Positions 1 to 8,831 of a stretch of 64,000 nt of DNA are shown here, piece by piece (positions within the stretch are counted from its first letter, which is position 1; each line of letters opens with the position of its first letter). Below the pieces are notes generated by a model. That model saw only the letters and a program-made list of their open reading frames with translations, was not told the DNA's origin and made no database searches. The stretch covers positions 2,364,693-2,428,692 of the forward strand of contig NZ_AP014545.1 in assembly GCF_016592435.1 (NCBI RefSeq), written 5' to 3'. Made by a program: the position numbers and the translations under genes. Source of the DNA: Amphritea japonica ATCC BAA-1530. GTDB lineage: Bacteria > Pseudomonadota > Gammaproteobacteria > Pseudomonadales > Balneatricaceae.

Positions 1-1441
1 GCGCGTGCAGCGATTTATCACGACCATTACCGGACGCTTTAACACCACCAAAGGGCACCGTACTATCTCCCTCTCCCCAGGTATTAACCCACACCATACC
101 ACTTTCAACCTTACGGCTAACACGGTGGGCGCGGGAAAGGTTCTGCGTCCACACAGCAGCCCCCAGCCCATAGACAGAATCATTGGCTAGAGCGATCGCT
201 TCCTCTTCCGTTTCAAACTCACAGACCGCCAACACAGGTCCGAAGATCTCCTCTTTAACAAAGGTCATGCCGTTGTGAGCACCATCCACTATGGTTGGCT
301 TAGCAAAGAATCCCTTACCTTCCTGGTATTCTGGTACGCCACCCATAATGACCTGACCGCCCTCCTCTTCTGCTGAACGAATATAACGCTCTACAATGGC
401 CAACTGAGTACCATCCACCATCGGTCCCATCGTCGTCGCTGGATCTAATGGATCGCCCGGCTGGAAACTAGCGGCCGCTTCCACCAGCGCAGCAACAAAC
501 TCTTCCTTAATACTCTTGTCGACATACAGACGCGAGCAAGCGATACAGACTTCACCCTGATTACAAAAAATCGCCGCAGCAGAAGCCGCCGCTGCCGCTT
601 TGATATCCGCATCCGCAAATACTAAGTTCGGCGATTTACCCCCAGCTTCCAGCCACACCCGCTTCATATTTGACTCACCAGCGTAGCCCATCAACATGCC
701 TGCCACCCGGGTTGAACCGGTAAAGGCCAGTACATTAACATCCATATGCAGCGCTAATGCTTTGCCAGCAGTATGACCAAAGCCAGGCAGCACATTAAAT
801 ACACCAGCGGGTATACCCGCTTCAACTGCCAGTTCCGCCAGACGTAACGCGCTTAACGGTGATTTTTCAGAAGGTTTAAGAATAACGGAATTACCCGCTG
901 CAAGGGCTGGCGCTATTTTCCAGCTCACCATAAGTAACGGATAATTCCAGGGGGTAATAGCACCGACAACACCCACTGGCTGATGGTGAATCATCGCCAG
1001 AGTATCGTCACCTGTCGGTGCTATTTCTCCGTATATTTTATCAATGCTTTCAGCGGTCCAGCGGATACAATCGATCGCATCCGGCACATCAATATTCACC
1101 ATCTCAGAAATAGATTTACCCATATCCAGTGTATCGAGCAAAGCAAATTCATCCTGGTGCTGCTCAATCAGGTTAGCCCATTTTTGCATCGCTTTTTTAC
1201 GCTCCCGAGGGGGGATTTCTGACCAGACTCCGGACTTGAAGACTTCACGGGCATTAGCCACAGCAATATCAACATCCGCTTGATCACAGCTGGCCACATC
1301 TGCCAGCAGCTTCTCTGTTGCGGGATTGATACAGGGAAAAGTATCTCCACTGACTGCCGCCTGAAACCCACCATTGATATAGGCATTATTATGGAAACTA
1401 AGGTTTTTACTCTGTGTCTGCCATTCGGAATAGCTTTTCAT
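1..1441 (-). CDS. puuC: Aldehyde dehydrogenase, PuuC-like (C-terminus cut by window edge)
   Basis: NAD(P)-dependent aldehyde dehydrogenase. It probably oxidises gamma-glutamyl-gamma-aminobutyraldehyde or a related aminoaldehyde in putrescine breakdown, in the cytoplasm. The visible 480 residues begin MKSYSEWQ at the ATG read leftwards from 1441. The catalytic Glu (LEAGGKS, about residue 265) and Cys (GEVCIA, about residue 299) are both present, as are the NAD-site stretches PWNYPLL and FTGST. The last visible residues (GNGRDKSLHA) match the conserved end of E. coli PuuC, so only about 15 residues should be missing. The strong similarity to PuuC as I remember it, plus the agmatinase-family gene 5 kb away, supports a polyamine role. 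Substrate specificity within this ALDH subgroup is not certain from sequence. Confidence 0.9.
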   Translation of the reverse strand, partial: MKSYSEWQTQSKNLSFHNNAYINGGFQAAVSGDTFPCINPATEKLLADVASCDQADVDIAVANAREVFKSGVWSEIPPRERKKAMQKWANLIEQHQDEFALLDTLDMGKSISEMVNIDVPDAIDCIRWTAESIDKIYGEIAPTGDDTLAMIHHQPVGVVGAITPWNYPLLMVSWKIAPALAAGNSVILKPSEKSPLSALRLAELAVEAGIPAGVFNVLPGFGHTAGKALALHMDVNVLAFTGSTRVAGMLMGYAGESNMKRVWLEAGGKSPNLVFADADIKAAAAASAAAIFCNQGEVCIACSRLYVDKSIKEEFVAALVEAAASFQPGDPLDPATTMGPMVDGTQLAIVERYIRSAEEEGGQVIMGGVPEYQEGKGFFAKPTIVDGAHNGMTFVKEEIFGPVLAVCEFETEEEAIALANDSVYGLGAAVWTQNLSRAHRVSRKVESGMVWVNTWGEGDSTVPFGGVKASGNGRDKSLHA

Positions 1442-1620
1442 CGATTTTCTTCTCCACAATCTCTGTCTCAGTAACCACGGCTCGCCGCAATCAAAATAGG
1501 GTGAAAGGCTCATCCAGTTCAGCCCATCGTATTTGTGACAGTATATGTAGCTCATCACTCTCCTCTCTATATATACGAAGAGGTACCTGGCTAATTCACC
1601 GGCCATATACCCCCTGATAG

Positions 1621-1638
1621 ATACCTCCCCCTAGGTAT
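1621..1638. promoter_or_regulatory. Interrupted palindrome upstream of the porin, NarL/NarP-like
   Basis: ATACCT and AGGTAT are perfect inverted arms separated by 6 bases, about 65 bases before the porin start. Read as heptamers the site is TACCTCC-CC-CTAGGTA, which resembles the 7-2-7 NarL/NarP arrangement except at the innermost base of each half. A further TACCCCC lies about 16 bases upstream. A role in porin regulation is inference. Confidence 0.3.
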
Positions 1639-1702
1639 TTATTTAGTAGCTCATGTTTTCCGATAATCGAGACTCATTCTAAAAATTAGAAAGGCAAGAT
1701 CG

Positions 1703-2392
1703 ATGAAAAAGATTTTTACAGGTTTAGTTGCTTCTATGGCACTGGCCACAACCGTTCAAGCGGCAGAAGTATCCGGCACCGTATCATTCACTAATGACTA
1801 CCGCTTCCGCGGCATCTCACAATCTGCGGGTGATCCAGCTGTCCAGGGAAGCCTTGATGTTGCTTTTGATAATGGAGTTTATGCTGGCGTCTGGGGTAGC
1901 AATGTTGATTTTGAAGATGATGCTAAACTAGAGATCGATTACTACGTTGGCTATGGTAACGATATCAATGATGGTTTGAGCTATGACGTTTCCTATGCGT
2001 TCTATACATACCCTGGCTACAGCTCTGACTCGGAATATGGCGAATTAGCACTAGCTCTGTACTATGGTGATCTTGGTTTAACCTTCGCTTACTCCGATGA
2101 CTTCTTTAACACTGGAGAATCTGCTCAGTACTACAGTGCTGATTACAGCTTCGGGGTAACCGAGGAAGTTAGCCTTGATCTACATGCCGGTTACAGTACT
2201 GGCGACTATTGGGATGGCACCACTGACATCAATGATTTCCAGGACTACTCCATTGGTATCTCTGGCTCAGCTGTGGGTCTGGATCTTTCTGCAACCTATC
2301 TGTTTAACAGTATCGAAAGCGCTGACGAAATCGATTCTGGTGCATTCCGCAATGATAATACTTTACTGTTAAGCGTATCACGTACTTTCTAA
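1703..2392 (+). CDS. TorF family putative outer-membrane porin
   Basis: 229 residues with a clear signal peptide (MKKIFTGLVASMALATTVQA, then AEVSG). The mature part is rich in aromatic residues and Gly with alternating short strands (YRFRGISQS, WGSNVDF), and it ends in Phe as outer-membrane barrels do. The YRFRGISQS block near the N-terminus is typical of the TIGR02001/TorF family of small putative porins. The family's substrate is not established. The gene stands alone: it has a palindrome upstream and a good terminator downstream. It is read divergently from the aldehyde dehydrogenase. Confidence 0.85.
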   Translation: MKKIFTGLVASMALATTVQAAEVSGTVSFTNDYRFRGISQSAGDPAVQGSLDVAFDNGVYAGVWGSNVDFEDDAKLEIDYYVGYGNDINDGLSYDVSYAFYTYPGYSSDSEYGELALALYYGDLGLTFAYSDDFFNTGESAQYYSADYSFGVTEEVSLDLHAGYSTGDYWDGTTDINDFQDYSIGISGSAVGLDLSATYLFNSIESADEIDSGAFRNDNTLLLSVSRTF

Positions 2393-2446
2393 AGACTATT
2401 CACCACTGAATCAGGCACGTACATCCCCCTTCTGTTACCTGATCAG

Positions 2447-2478
2447 GGCCACTTCGACATTATCGGGTGGCCTTTTTT
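2447..2478 (+). terminator. Rho-independent terminator of the porin gene
   Basis: GGCCAC (2447-2452) pairs with GTGGCC (2467-2472) and is followed directly by six T. It lies about 55 bases after the porin stop. Confidence 0.8.
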
Positions 2479-2532
2479 ATTGTCTAACGAAAGAGTAAAC
2501 TCCCGCTTTAATCATCAACCTCTGAGGCATGG

Positions 2533-3153
2533 ATGTCAGTCGCAATTCTCTCTATTTTCATACCTACATTTTTCTTCGTCTCTATCACACCTGGCATGTG
2601 CATGACGCTGGCATTGAGTCTGGGTATGTCAATCGGCGTGCGACGCAGCCTGCATATGATGTGGGGTGAATTGATCGGAGTAGGCCTGGTTGCCACAGCC
2701 GCGGCCATTGGCGTCGCTGCACTCATGCTTCAGTTTCCTGAAGCCTTTATTTTTTTGAAGCTGGGCGGCGGTGCTTATCTGGGCTGGATAGGCATTCAGA
2801 TGTGGCAGTCTAAAGGTAAGCTGGTGATGCCTGAGCCAGGATCAGAAACAAAGCAGCAGGGTAATTTTCAGTTAGCCCTGAACGGTTTCATTACCGCTAT
2901 AGCCAACCCTAAAGGCTGGGCCTTCTTCGTCACCCTCCTGCCACCCTTTCTTGACCAGAACCAACCGCTAGCACCTCAGCTTTCAATACTCATAGCAATG
3001 ATTTTAATATTGGAATTTAGCTGCCTGTTAATCTATGCCAGTGGAGGTAAAGCCCTGCGCCACCTGCTACTGGATCGTGGAAATGTAAAACTTATGAACA
3101 GAATTGCCGGTTCCCTTATGATAGGGGTCGGGATATGGTTAGCGGTTGGCTAA
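2533..3153 (+). CDS. LysE/RhtB family amino-acid exporter
   Basis: 206 residues, the usual length for LysE/RhtB exporters, which are inner-membrane proteins that export amino acids or related amines. The N-terminus carries the family motif region TPGMCMTLALSLGMSIGVRRS, followed by LGGGAYLGWIGIQMW in the second conserved block and a GFITAIANPKGWAFF block. Five to six hydrophobic segments are visible. The start at 2533 is preceded by GAGG. An overlapping ATG four bases upstream is in another frame and is not used. It is a single-gene unit. The substrate cannot be told from sequence. Confidence 0.85.
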   Translation: MSVAILSIFIPTFFFVSITPGMCMTLALSLGMSIGVRRSLHMMWGELIGVGLVATAAAIGVAALMLQFPEAFIFLKLGGGAYLGWIGIQMWQSKGKLVMPEPGSETKQQGNFQLALNGFITAIANPKGWAFFVTLLPPFLDQNQPLAPQLSILIAMILILEFSCLLIYASGGKALRHLLLDRGNVKLMNRIAGSLMIGVGIWLAVG

Positions 3154-3302
3154 GCTCCGATAACACTTCAAGCTGCATACCTGAATTTAGTCTGGCCGAT
3201 TAAAGATTCTATGTAAGAGAACGATATAGAACTACGAACAGTTAAAGACTGTCACTAGTAAAGCAGTACGACTTTTAAGTCGTTAAATACTAAGGAACTT
3301 GA

Positions 3303-3908
3303 ATGAGCCCGACCGAGAAATTCACTTATCAAGCTTTGGAAAGCCGCACCAAAGCATTAGCAACAGCGTTGGGCTTTAGAGATAAGTCAACGCTGGAGCA
3401 TTCTGATCGGGTGCAAACCATGGCGACTGAGCTGGCTAAAGCAGCGGGGCTGTCTGAGGACGACATCAGCGCTCTGCGTATCAGTTCAAAATTTCACGAC
3501 ATTGGCAAAATTGGAATTCCTGATCGCATTCTCATGAAGCCTGGCTCACTCGACAAAGATGATTGGAAAATGATGCACCAGCACCCCATCATCGGTGAAC
3601 AGATCGTATTATCAACTGAACTGGATGGGGCATCTCAAACCGCACATATCATCCGTCACCACCACGAGCATTTTGATGGCGGTGGTTACCCAGACAAAAT
3701 TTCCGGAGAAGCTATTCCAGTTGGCGCACGTATCATCAGTATCGTCGATAGCTATGACGCGATGGCCTACACCCGTGCATACCATGAAGGACGAAGCCAC
3801 CGGGATATTATCAATACAATCGAGACGGAATCAGGTACCAAGCACGACCCACTGCTGGTTAAGTACTTCTGCCGCATCATTGAGCGAAGCAATAGCCGGG
3901 TAGAATAA
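3303..3908 (+). CDS. Standalone HD-GYP domain phosphodiesterase
   Basis: 201 residues that are almost entirely one HD-GYP domain. The metal-binding HDIGK is at residues 65-69 and the diagnostic HHEHFDGGGYP block at 120-130, followed by the conserved IPVGARI and DSYDAM. Such domains hydrolyse cyclic-di-GMP to GMP or pGpG. All key residues I can place are intact, so it should be active. No receiver, GAF or membrane segment is attached, so any control must come from a partner. An AAGGAA ribosome site precedes the ATG. No linked diguanylate cyclase is visible. Confidence 0.88.
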   Translation: MSPTEKFTYQALESRTKALATALGFRDKSTLEHSDRVQTMATELAKAAGLSEDDISALRISSKFHDIGKIGIPDRILMKPGSLDKDDWKMMHQHPIIGEQIVLSTELDGASQTAHIIRHHHEHFDGGGYPDKISGEAIPVGARIISIVDSYDAMAYTRAYHEGRSHRDIINTIETESGTKHDPLLVKYFCRIIERSNSRVE

Positions 3909-3922
3909 AGCGCAATCTCTGC

Positions 3923-4519
3923 TCAATCAGGTATCAGCTCTCCAATAACCGATGTAACCGGTTTAACGCCAGCCCATACGTCTAATTCCAAGTCTTCCGG
4001 CTCTTCATTCGGTCCGCCCGTACGAACCTTGGCAGACACCTCATCGATTGAAAAAGCAAAAACCGCTGTCACCTTCATCTCTTTCTCATTTGGTGGACGC
4101 GCTTCTGCTGAACGACCTGGACTGTATTTATCTATCAGCGCATCCAGTGCAGCCCGTTTTTCCTCTGGATCTTCAACCAACCGACCCTTTCCATAAATAA
4201 CCACTGAGCGAAAATTTACCGAGTGATGATAAGCAGAACGGGAAAACACCAAACCGTCCAGAAGGCACAAAGTGATACAGGCTGTCTGCCCCTTCATCAC
4301 TGTTTGAAACAGGCCATTTTTTACCGATCCATGCAGATAAATCTCATTGCCAATCCGCCAGTGCGAGCTAGGCTGCACCATTGCTTCACCTTCCACACTG
4401 ACGCCAATATTACAGACCCAGGACTCATCAATAACGTTGTTGACCACCTCTCGATCATAGCTCGCTATTTTACGACCCCTTTTTACCCGGGTCCGTTCCG
4501 TCATCCTTATCTCACACAT
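3923..4519 (-). CDS. Pyridoxamine 5'-phosphate oxidase-family (FMN-binding) protein
   Basis: About 198 residues of the split beta-barrel flavin-binding fold. Recognisable blocks are RTRVKRG..ASYDRE near the start, the PSSHWRIGNEIYLHGS strand pair, and SVVIYGKGRLVED followed by a long helix. The family includes PNP oxidase relatives and NimA-like proteins, and the exact reaction is unknown. It is read divergently from a MocR/PdxR-type regulator, a common pairing that suggests a vitamin B6-linked role. A TTG further upstream (4543) could extend the frame. I prefer the ATG at 4519, which is preceded by AAGGG. An ATG at 4504, giving MTERTRVK, is equally plausible. Confidence 0.8.
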   Translation of the reverse strand: MCEIRMTERTRVKRGRKIASYDREVVNNVIDESWVCNIGVSVEGEAMVQPSSHWRIGNEIYLHGSVKNGLFQTVMKGQTACITLCLLDGLVFSRSAYHHSVNFRSVVIYGKGRLVEDPEEKRAALDALIDKYSPGRSAEARPPNEKEMKVTAVFAFSIDEVSAKVRTGGPNEEPEDLELDVWAGVKPVTSVIGELIPD

Positions 4520-4575
4520 AGCCCTACCCTTAACTCTGTTCAAATTTGCGACAGAACAAGGTTAACCGCTATAGT

Positions 4576-4616
4576 GGACCTTAATAAGATCCAATATTTG
4601 TATATTATTAAGGCCC
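4576..4616. promoter_or_regulatory. 12-bp inverted repeat between PNPOx-like gene and PdxR-like gene (probable operator)
   Basis: GGACCTTAATAA (4576-4587) and TTATTAAGGCCC (4605-4616) are inverted copies with one mismatch and a 17-bp spacer. The right arm covers the ribosome-binding AAGG of the regulator gene, so binding there would also affect the regulator's own expression. Assignment to the adjacent regulator is inference. Confidence 0.55.
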
Positions 4617-4619
4617 AAT

Positions 4620-6107
4620 TTGATCAAAACAAGTCATAAGCAGCAACCGCAAACTGAGTGTTTTACCCCATTTTTACAACAGGATAAAACTCAGTCTCCC
4701 CGATACCGGGCACTATTTAATTACATACAACAACAGATTCTATGCGGAAACCTGGCGGCAGAGAGCCGCTTACCTTCCAGCCGAGAGCTGGCAGAGCTAC
4801 TGAAATTATCACGCAACACCATCAAGCAAGTTTATGAAATGCTGCAGGCAGAAGGCTATATCGAAACCCGGCAAGGTGATGGTAGCTATATCTCAGCACA
4901 GCTCTCCTTGAACAGGAAAACAAAACAGAAAAACCTTAACCCTGACCTTAAACCGATCAGAGTCTCAGACAAGAGCGAGTTACTGCAGCAAATTCGCCCT
5001 CTTTATCACCAAAGTAACCAGCACTTATTGCTCCCAGCAAGCCCGGCTCTGGAGCAATTCCCCTGGCCCGAGTGGCAACGTTCAGTCAGCCACGCCGGTA
5101 AACAGATGAAATTCAGTAGTGGACGACATTTGATGGGGGAACCACAACTGAGACAGGAAATTGTAAGCTACCTCAATACCACCCGGGGAGTGCACTGCGA
5201 TATGGAACAGGTGATGATCTGTTCAGGCTCGCAACAGGGGATGCAACTGGCTTTTTCGATGCTAATCAACCCCGGAGACAAAGTGCTGGTCGAAGATCCT
5301 GGGTTTCCCGGTATCGACGGAGCTATCAGTACTGCTGGAGGAGTCAAAGTGTCGGTACCGATTGATCGACAAGGCTTTCGCACTGATATCGCACTGACAG
5401 AAACACAGGATGCCCGCCTCGCCTTTATCACCCCGTCACGTAACTTCCCAATGGGCTACACCCTGAGCCTTGAACGACGCCTGCAACTTCTTCAATGGGC
5501 CAGACAGCGTGGCTGTTGCATTATTGAAGATGACTACGACAGTGAGTTCCGTTTTGACGGGCCTCCGCTTACGTCGCTTCAGGGGCTGGACGGAGAGCAC
5601 TCTGTTATCTACTCAGGTACTTTCTCCCGAATTCTTCACCCGGCAATCCGACTTGGCTATCTTGTACTCCCCCCAGCTTTAGTGCCCTCGTTCAACCAGA
5701 TGCGCGGTTTTCTCGATGGGGGACTATCATCACTCCCCCAGCTGGCGTTGGCAGACTTTATGTCACGGGGTCTGTTTGCCAGTCACCTACGCCGAATGCG
5801 CAAACTCTACAAAGCCCGGCGCCAATATTTACTGCAACAGGTCGCAAAAAGATTTAATGGCAGCTTAGTATGGGAACCCTGCGATGGCGGTATGCACGGG
5901 GTCTTTTTACTCCCACCTGACACCGATGACAAAGCGATAGTAGAACAGGCGAATGCTGTCGGCTTAGGACTTCGACCGTTATCCTACTACTATGATGAGC
6001 AGCCAGCCCTCAGTGGTCTGGTTATCGGTTTTTCCGGATATAATGAGGAACAGATTGATACGGGACTCAATCGTCTGCAGCCGATTGTTGACAGGCATCT
6101 GCAATAA
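4620..6107 (+). CDS. MocR/PdxR-like regulator (GntR HTH + aminotransferase domain)
   Basis: 495 residues. An N-terminal GntR winged helix (about residues 25-100: SRLPSSRELAELLKLSRN, then EGYIETRQGDGSY) is joined to a class-I aminotransferase-like domain. That domain keeps the PLP-binding EDDYDSEFRF and a lysine-region-like YSGTFSR block; the catalytic Lys position appears to read YSGTFSRI rather than SxSK, so transaminase activity is doubtful. MocR proteins sense PLP or amines, and PdxR is the vitamin B6 regulator of this type. It starts at TTG 4620 with AAGG seven bases upstream, and no good ATG exists before the HTH. It is divergent from the PNPOx-like gene. Confidence 0.88.
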   Translation: MIKTSHKQQPQTECFTPFLQQDKTQSPRYRALFNYIQQQILCGNLAAESRLPSSRELAELLKLSRNTIKQVYEMLQAEGYIETRQGDGSYISAQLSLNRKTKQKNLNPDLKPIRVSDKSELLQQIRPLYHQSNQHLLLPASPALEQFPWPEWQRSVSHAGKQMKFSSGRHLMGEPQLRQEIVSYLNTTRGVHCDMEQVMICSGSQQGMQLAFSMLINPGDKVLVEDPGFPGIDGAISTAGGVKVSVPIDRQGFRTDIALTETQDARLAFITPSRNFPMGYTLSLERRLQLLQWARQRGCCIIEDDYDSEFRFDGPPLTSLQGLDGEHSVIYSGTFSRILHPAIRLGYLVLPPALVPSFNQMRGFLDGGLSSLPQLALADFMSRGLFASHLRRMRKLYKARRQYLLQQVAKRFNGSLVWEPCDGGMHGVFLLPPDTDDKAIVEQANAVGLGLRPLSYYYDEQPALSGLVIGFSGYNEEQIDTGLNRLQPIVDRHLQ

Positions 6108-6135
6108 AAAGGCTGCACCTAAAAGAGGTCGCAGC
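6104..6135 (-). terminator. Terminator of the agmatinase-family gene
   Basis: Read on the minus strand, GCTGCGACCT and AGGTGCAGC form a stem with one bulge, followed by CCTTTTTATT. It overlaps the stop codon of the convergent PdxR-like gene. Confidence 0.7.
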
Positions 6136-6175
6136 AAACACTCAAAGCAAACAAAGAGGGTACGAACAAAACCTG

Positions 6176-7111
6176 CTAAGCCATTTTATTGGCTGCCATT
6201 ACGTAGAGGTATTCCAATGCCAGCGTTGCTCCGGCCAGCGACGTAATCTCGGCATGATCATAGGCAGGCGCCACTTCCACAACATCCATTCCTACGAGAT
6301 TTATACCTTGTAATCCCCTGATCACTTTCAACGCACAATCCATTGTCATACCACCCGCGACAGGGGTTCCAGTACCAGGGGCACAGGATGGATCGAGGCC
6401 ATCGATATCAAAACTCACATAGGTTTTTTTATCGCCAACGCGCGCATGAATTCGTTCAAGAATAGCCCCGGGCCCATGATCACCAACCCAGGCGGCATCC
6501 AACACTTCAAATGGATGGCCATCAAGATCATAAGCGGTACGAATACCGATCTGAATAGAGTGCTCGGTATCGACTAGCCCCTCTTCGACAGCGTGATGAA
6601 ACAGCGTGCCGTGATCATACTTAGTACCACCGGAATAGGTGTCGGTGTGAGCATCAAAATGTATCAGCGCTACAGGGCCATGTTTCTTTGCATACGCTCG
6701 TAACACCGGCAAAGTGATGAAGTGATCACCACCAAAAGTTAGGGAGGACTTCCCCGAGTCTAAAATAGTACTGATATGGGCCTGAAGATTATCCACCATC
6801 GTTTGCGGCTCTCCATGCTTAAACAGCACATTGCCAGAATCAGCCACTATTAAATGATCATCCAAAGCAAACTGCCAAGGCCAGCGCGCGCCCTCCCAGA
6901 TCAGTTGAGATGAGGCCTGACGTACTCCCTGCGGCCCGAAGCGGGCACCAGAACGACCCGATGTCGCCATATCAAAAGGAACTCCAGCCACGATTACCTC
7001 AGCATCAGACATGGTCAGATCGCTCACCACCGGAAACTCCATAAAGGTCATACCTAACGAGCCATAGATCGGAAGATCGGCATTAGCCACAGTATTTTGC
7101 TTATCACACAT
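6176..7111 (-). CDS. speB: Agmatinase-family ureohydrolase (agmatinase or guanidinobutyrase)
   Basis: 311 residues. It probably hydrolyses agmatine to putrescine and urea, or 4-guanidinobutyrate to GABA and urea, using a binuclear Mn centre in the cytoplasm. Metal-binding motifs are complete: GGDH at 127-130, DAHTD at 153-157 and SFDIDGLDP at 233-241. The C-terminal MDVVEVAPAYDHAEITS block is typical of the agmatinase/guanidinobutyrase group. The start is the ATG at 7111, preceded by GAGGTG; an upstream TTG would add only four residues. It is divergent from a LysR regulator, as is common for gbuA-type genes, so guanidinobutyrase is a real alternative. The symbol is given for the family only. 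Confidence 0.85.
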   Translation of the reverse strand: MCDKQNTVANADLPIYGSLGMTFMEFPVVSDLTMSDAEVIVAGVPFDMATSGRSGARFGPQGVRQASSQLIWEGARWPWQFALDDHLIVADSGNVLFKHGEPQTMVDNLQAHISTILDSGKSSLTFGGDHFITLPVLRAYAKKHGPVALIHFDAHTDTYSGGTKYDHGTLFHHAVEEGLVDTEHSIQIGIRTAYDLDGHPFEVLDAAWVGDHGPGAILERIHARVGDKKTYVSFDIDGLDPSCAPGTGTPVAGGMTMDCALKVIRGLQGINLVGMDVVEVAPAYDHAEITSLAGATLALEYLYVMAANKMA

Positions 7112-7183
7112 TATGCACCTCAAAACTCATTTCAATTTCCAGTTATTGAATTCAGAGTACCCAACCGCATGAAATTATTGAAA

Positions 7184-7208
7184 TGCATAGTTATAATATC
7201 TACATGCA
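7184..7208. promoter_or_regulatory. LysR-type operator candidate between agmatinase-family and LysR genes
   Basis: TGCAT (7184-7188) and ATGCA (7204-7208) are inverted and separated by 15 bases, about 25 bases before the LysR start. The position in the divergent gap and the dyad symmetry fit LysR-type binding sites. Function is inferred. Confidence 0.4.
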
Positions 7209-7232
7209 CACAATTAATAGTAAAGTGAATAG

Positions 7233-8135
7233 ATGAAATCCCTGCGCCAGTTCGATCTGAATTTGTTACTTCTACTGGAAGCATTGCTGACCGAATGCCA
7301 TGTCAGCCGCGCTGCAGAACGAATGTTTCTCAGCCAATCCGCCATGAGTCATGCCCTCAACCGTCTACGGCAACAACTGGACGACCCACTATTGGTGAGA
7401 ACAGGTAACGGGCTGAAACCCACCCCAAGGGCTGAAGCAATCTTACCGGATATCCGACAGGCAATCGGCATCATCGAACGCAGTCTTAAGCCTCTTGAAC
7501 CCTTCGATCACGCGGACTCAAGACACTGTTTTACAATCGCCTGCACCGATTACTTCGAAGCGGTCACCCTGCCCCCACTGATGCAACGACTACAGCAGAT
7601 CGCCCCGGGCATTCGCATAGAGATAGAGATGATCAGTGAATCGGGCACCACAACACGCCTGGAAACCCGCGAAATAGATCTGATCGTAGGGCTAGACAGC
7701 CATCAGCCTGTTGACCCATTGCTTATCAGCCGCCGCTGGCAACAGGAACCTCTGGCCTGCCTGGCAGCCATCCAAAACAAACAGGTAAAAGACGCTGTCT
7801 CAGTCATAGAGTATTGCCAGCTCAAACACGTACTGTTTACTGATCTGGCAGGTGTAAGTTCAAACCAGATAGATCACTGGCTGGAATCTCAACAGCTAAA
7901 AAGAAGGGATATCGCGCGCACCGTGAACTATATGGCAGGCGCCCGGATAGTTGCTGCCACGGATGCCATCATGACGTTACCCCGAGAGATGGCCAGACTG
8001 TTTACAGAGATGTTGCCAGTAAGGCTGATTGACCCACCAAAAGGTGTTCCTCAAATAGAGATGATAACTTTGCACCATCCACTATATTCAAATGACCCAG
8101 GTTTACAGTGGCTGCTACAGCAACTCCATCAATAA
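7233..8135 (+). CDS. LysR family transcriptional regulator
   Basis: 300 residues, the usual LysR length. The N-terminal winged helix-turn-helix covers about residues 5-65 (FDLNLLLLLEALL, SRAAERMFLSQSAMSHALNR, LVRTGNGL). A periplasmic-binding-protein-like effector domain follows. It is divergent from the agmatinase-family gene, with a dyad in the 121-bp gap, so the most likely target is that gene and the effector probably a guanidino compound or amine. The NLLLLLEALL start and short linker place it with the NodD/LeuO-type subgroup. The effector cannot be identified from sequence. Confidence 0.9.
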   Translation: MKSLRQFDLNLLLLLEALLTECHVSRAAERMFLSQSAMSHALNRLRQQLDDPLLVRTGNGLKPTPRAEAILPDIRQAIGIIERSLKPLEPFDHADSRHCFTIACTDYFEAVTLPPLMQRLQQIAPGIRIEIEMISESGTTTRLETREIDLIVGLDSHQPVDPLLISRRWQQEPLACLAAIQNKQVKDAVSVIEYCQLKHVLFTDLAGVSSNQIDHWLESQQLKRRDIARTVNYMAGARIVAATDAIMTLPREMARLFTEMLPVRLIDPPKGVPQIEMITLHHPLYSNDPGLQWLLQQLHQ

Positions 8136-8140
8136 AAACT

Positions 8141-8470
8141 TTAATGGGCAGCGCTTGTAGAAAACACATTAATAATACCCACACCAGCAACGATCAGCAG
8201 CATACCAATAATTGCCGGCAGATCTGGTATCTCTTTATAAATGACCGCACTGATAGACGCGATCAATACAATTCCCATCCCTGCCCATATCGCATAAGCG
8301 ATACCTACGGGTACCGTTTTAAGTACCAGCGAGAGAAAATAAAACGCTATTAAGTAACCAACAATACAAACTGCAGTGCCTACGGGCCGACTAAATCCAT
8401 CTGATGCCTTTAAAGCGATAGTGCCCATTACCTCAGCCCCGATCGCTATTGCTAAATACCAGTATCCCAT
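8141..8470 (-). CDS. EmrE-type SMR multidrug efflux protein
   Basis: 109 residues and four membrane helices, the standard small multidrug resistance size. The membrane-embedded Glu that couples protons and drug is at residue 13 (IGAEVMGT). The signature VGIAYAIWAGMGIV and the DLPAIIGMLLIVAGVGIIN end match EmrE closely. It acts as a dual-topology dimer exporting cationic compounds in exchange for protons. The ATG at 8470 is preceded by GGGAG; a longer frame starting at 8506 adds 12 residues without a good ribosome site. It is convergent with the LysR gene, with only five bases between them. Confidence 0.9.
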   Translation of the reverse strand: MGYWYLAIAIGAEVMGTIALKASDGFSRPVGTAVCIVGYLIAFYFLSLVLKTVPVGIAYAIWAGMGIVLIASISAVIYKEIPDLPAIIGMLLIVAGVGIINVFSTSAAH

Positions 8471-8553
8471 AAGACTCCCTACATAACCCCAACACGGCTC
8501 GTACATTGTTGTATGCTATTAATATAACTCACCAGAAACCATAAAATCCCATC

Positions 8554-8754
8554 ATGAAACAATTAAAGACTCTATCTATCTCTGTTTTTCTATTTTCCTC
8601 TCTTACAGTGGTGCTGACTGCCTGTATACCCAGGCCTGTTTGCGGTAACTGTAATCCCACGACTAGTGCCGAACTTACTCAAGTGATCAAAATTGAACCT
8701 ATCGACAAGCCAGTCAATTCTGTAACAGTACAACCCTCTCCTTCAATAGAGTAA
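8554..8754 (+). CDS. Small putative lipoprotein
   Basis: 66 residues. A signal peptide ends in a lipobox (LTAC, Cys at about residue 24), and a short Pro/Cys/Thr-containing tail follows (CGNCNPTT and then IEPIDKPVNS). The tail resembles short surface lipoproteins of unknown role. The ribosome site is weak, so the reading is supported mainly by the lipobox. It is isolated between divergent and convergent genes. No function can be assigned. Confidence 0.5.
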   Translation: MKQLKTLSISVFLFSSLTVVLTACIPRPVCGNCNPTTSAELTQVIKIEPIDKPVNSVTVQPSPSIE

Positions 8755-8831
8755 GTTTCACTATTAATCGAAAATCCACCATCATATCTGCGTAACTATC
8801 CACGCTTGTTTTTATAATAAAAAGTAAATCA

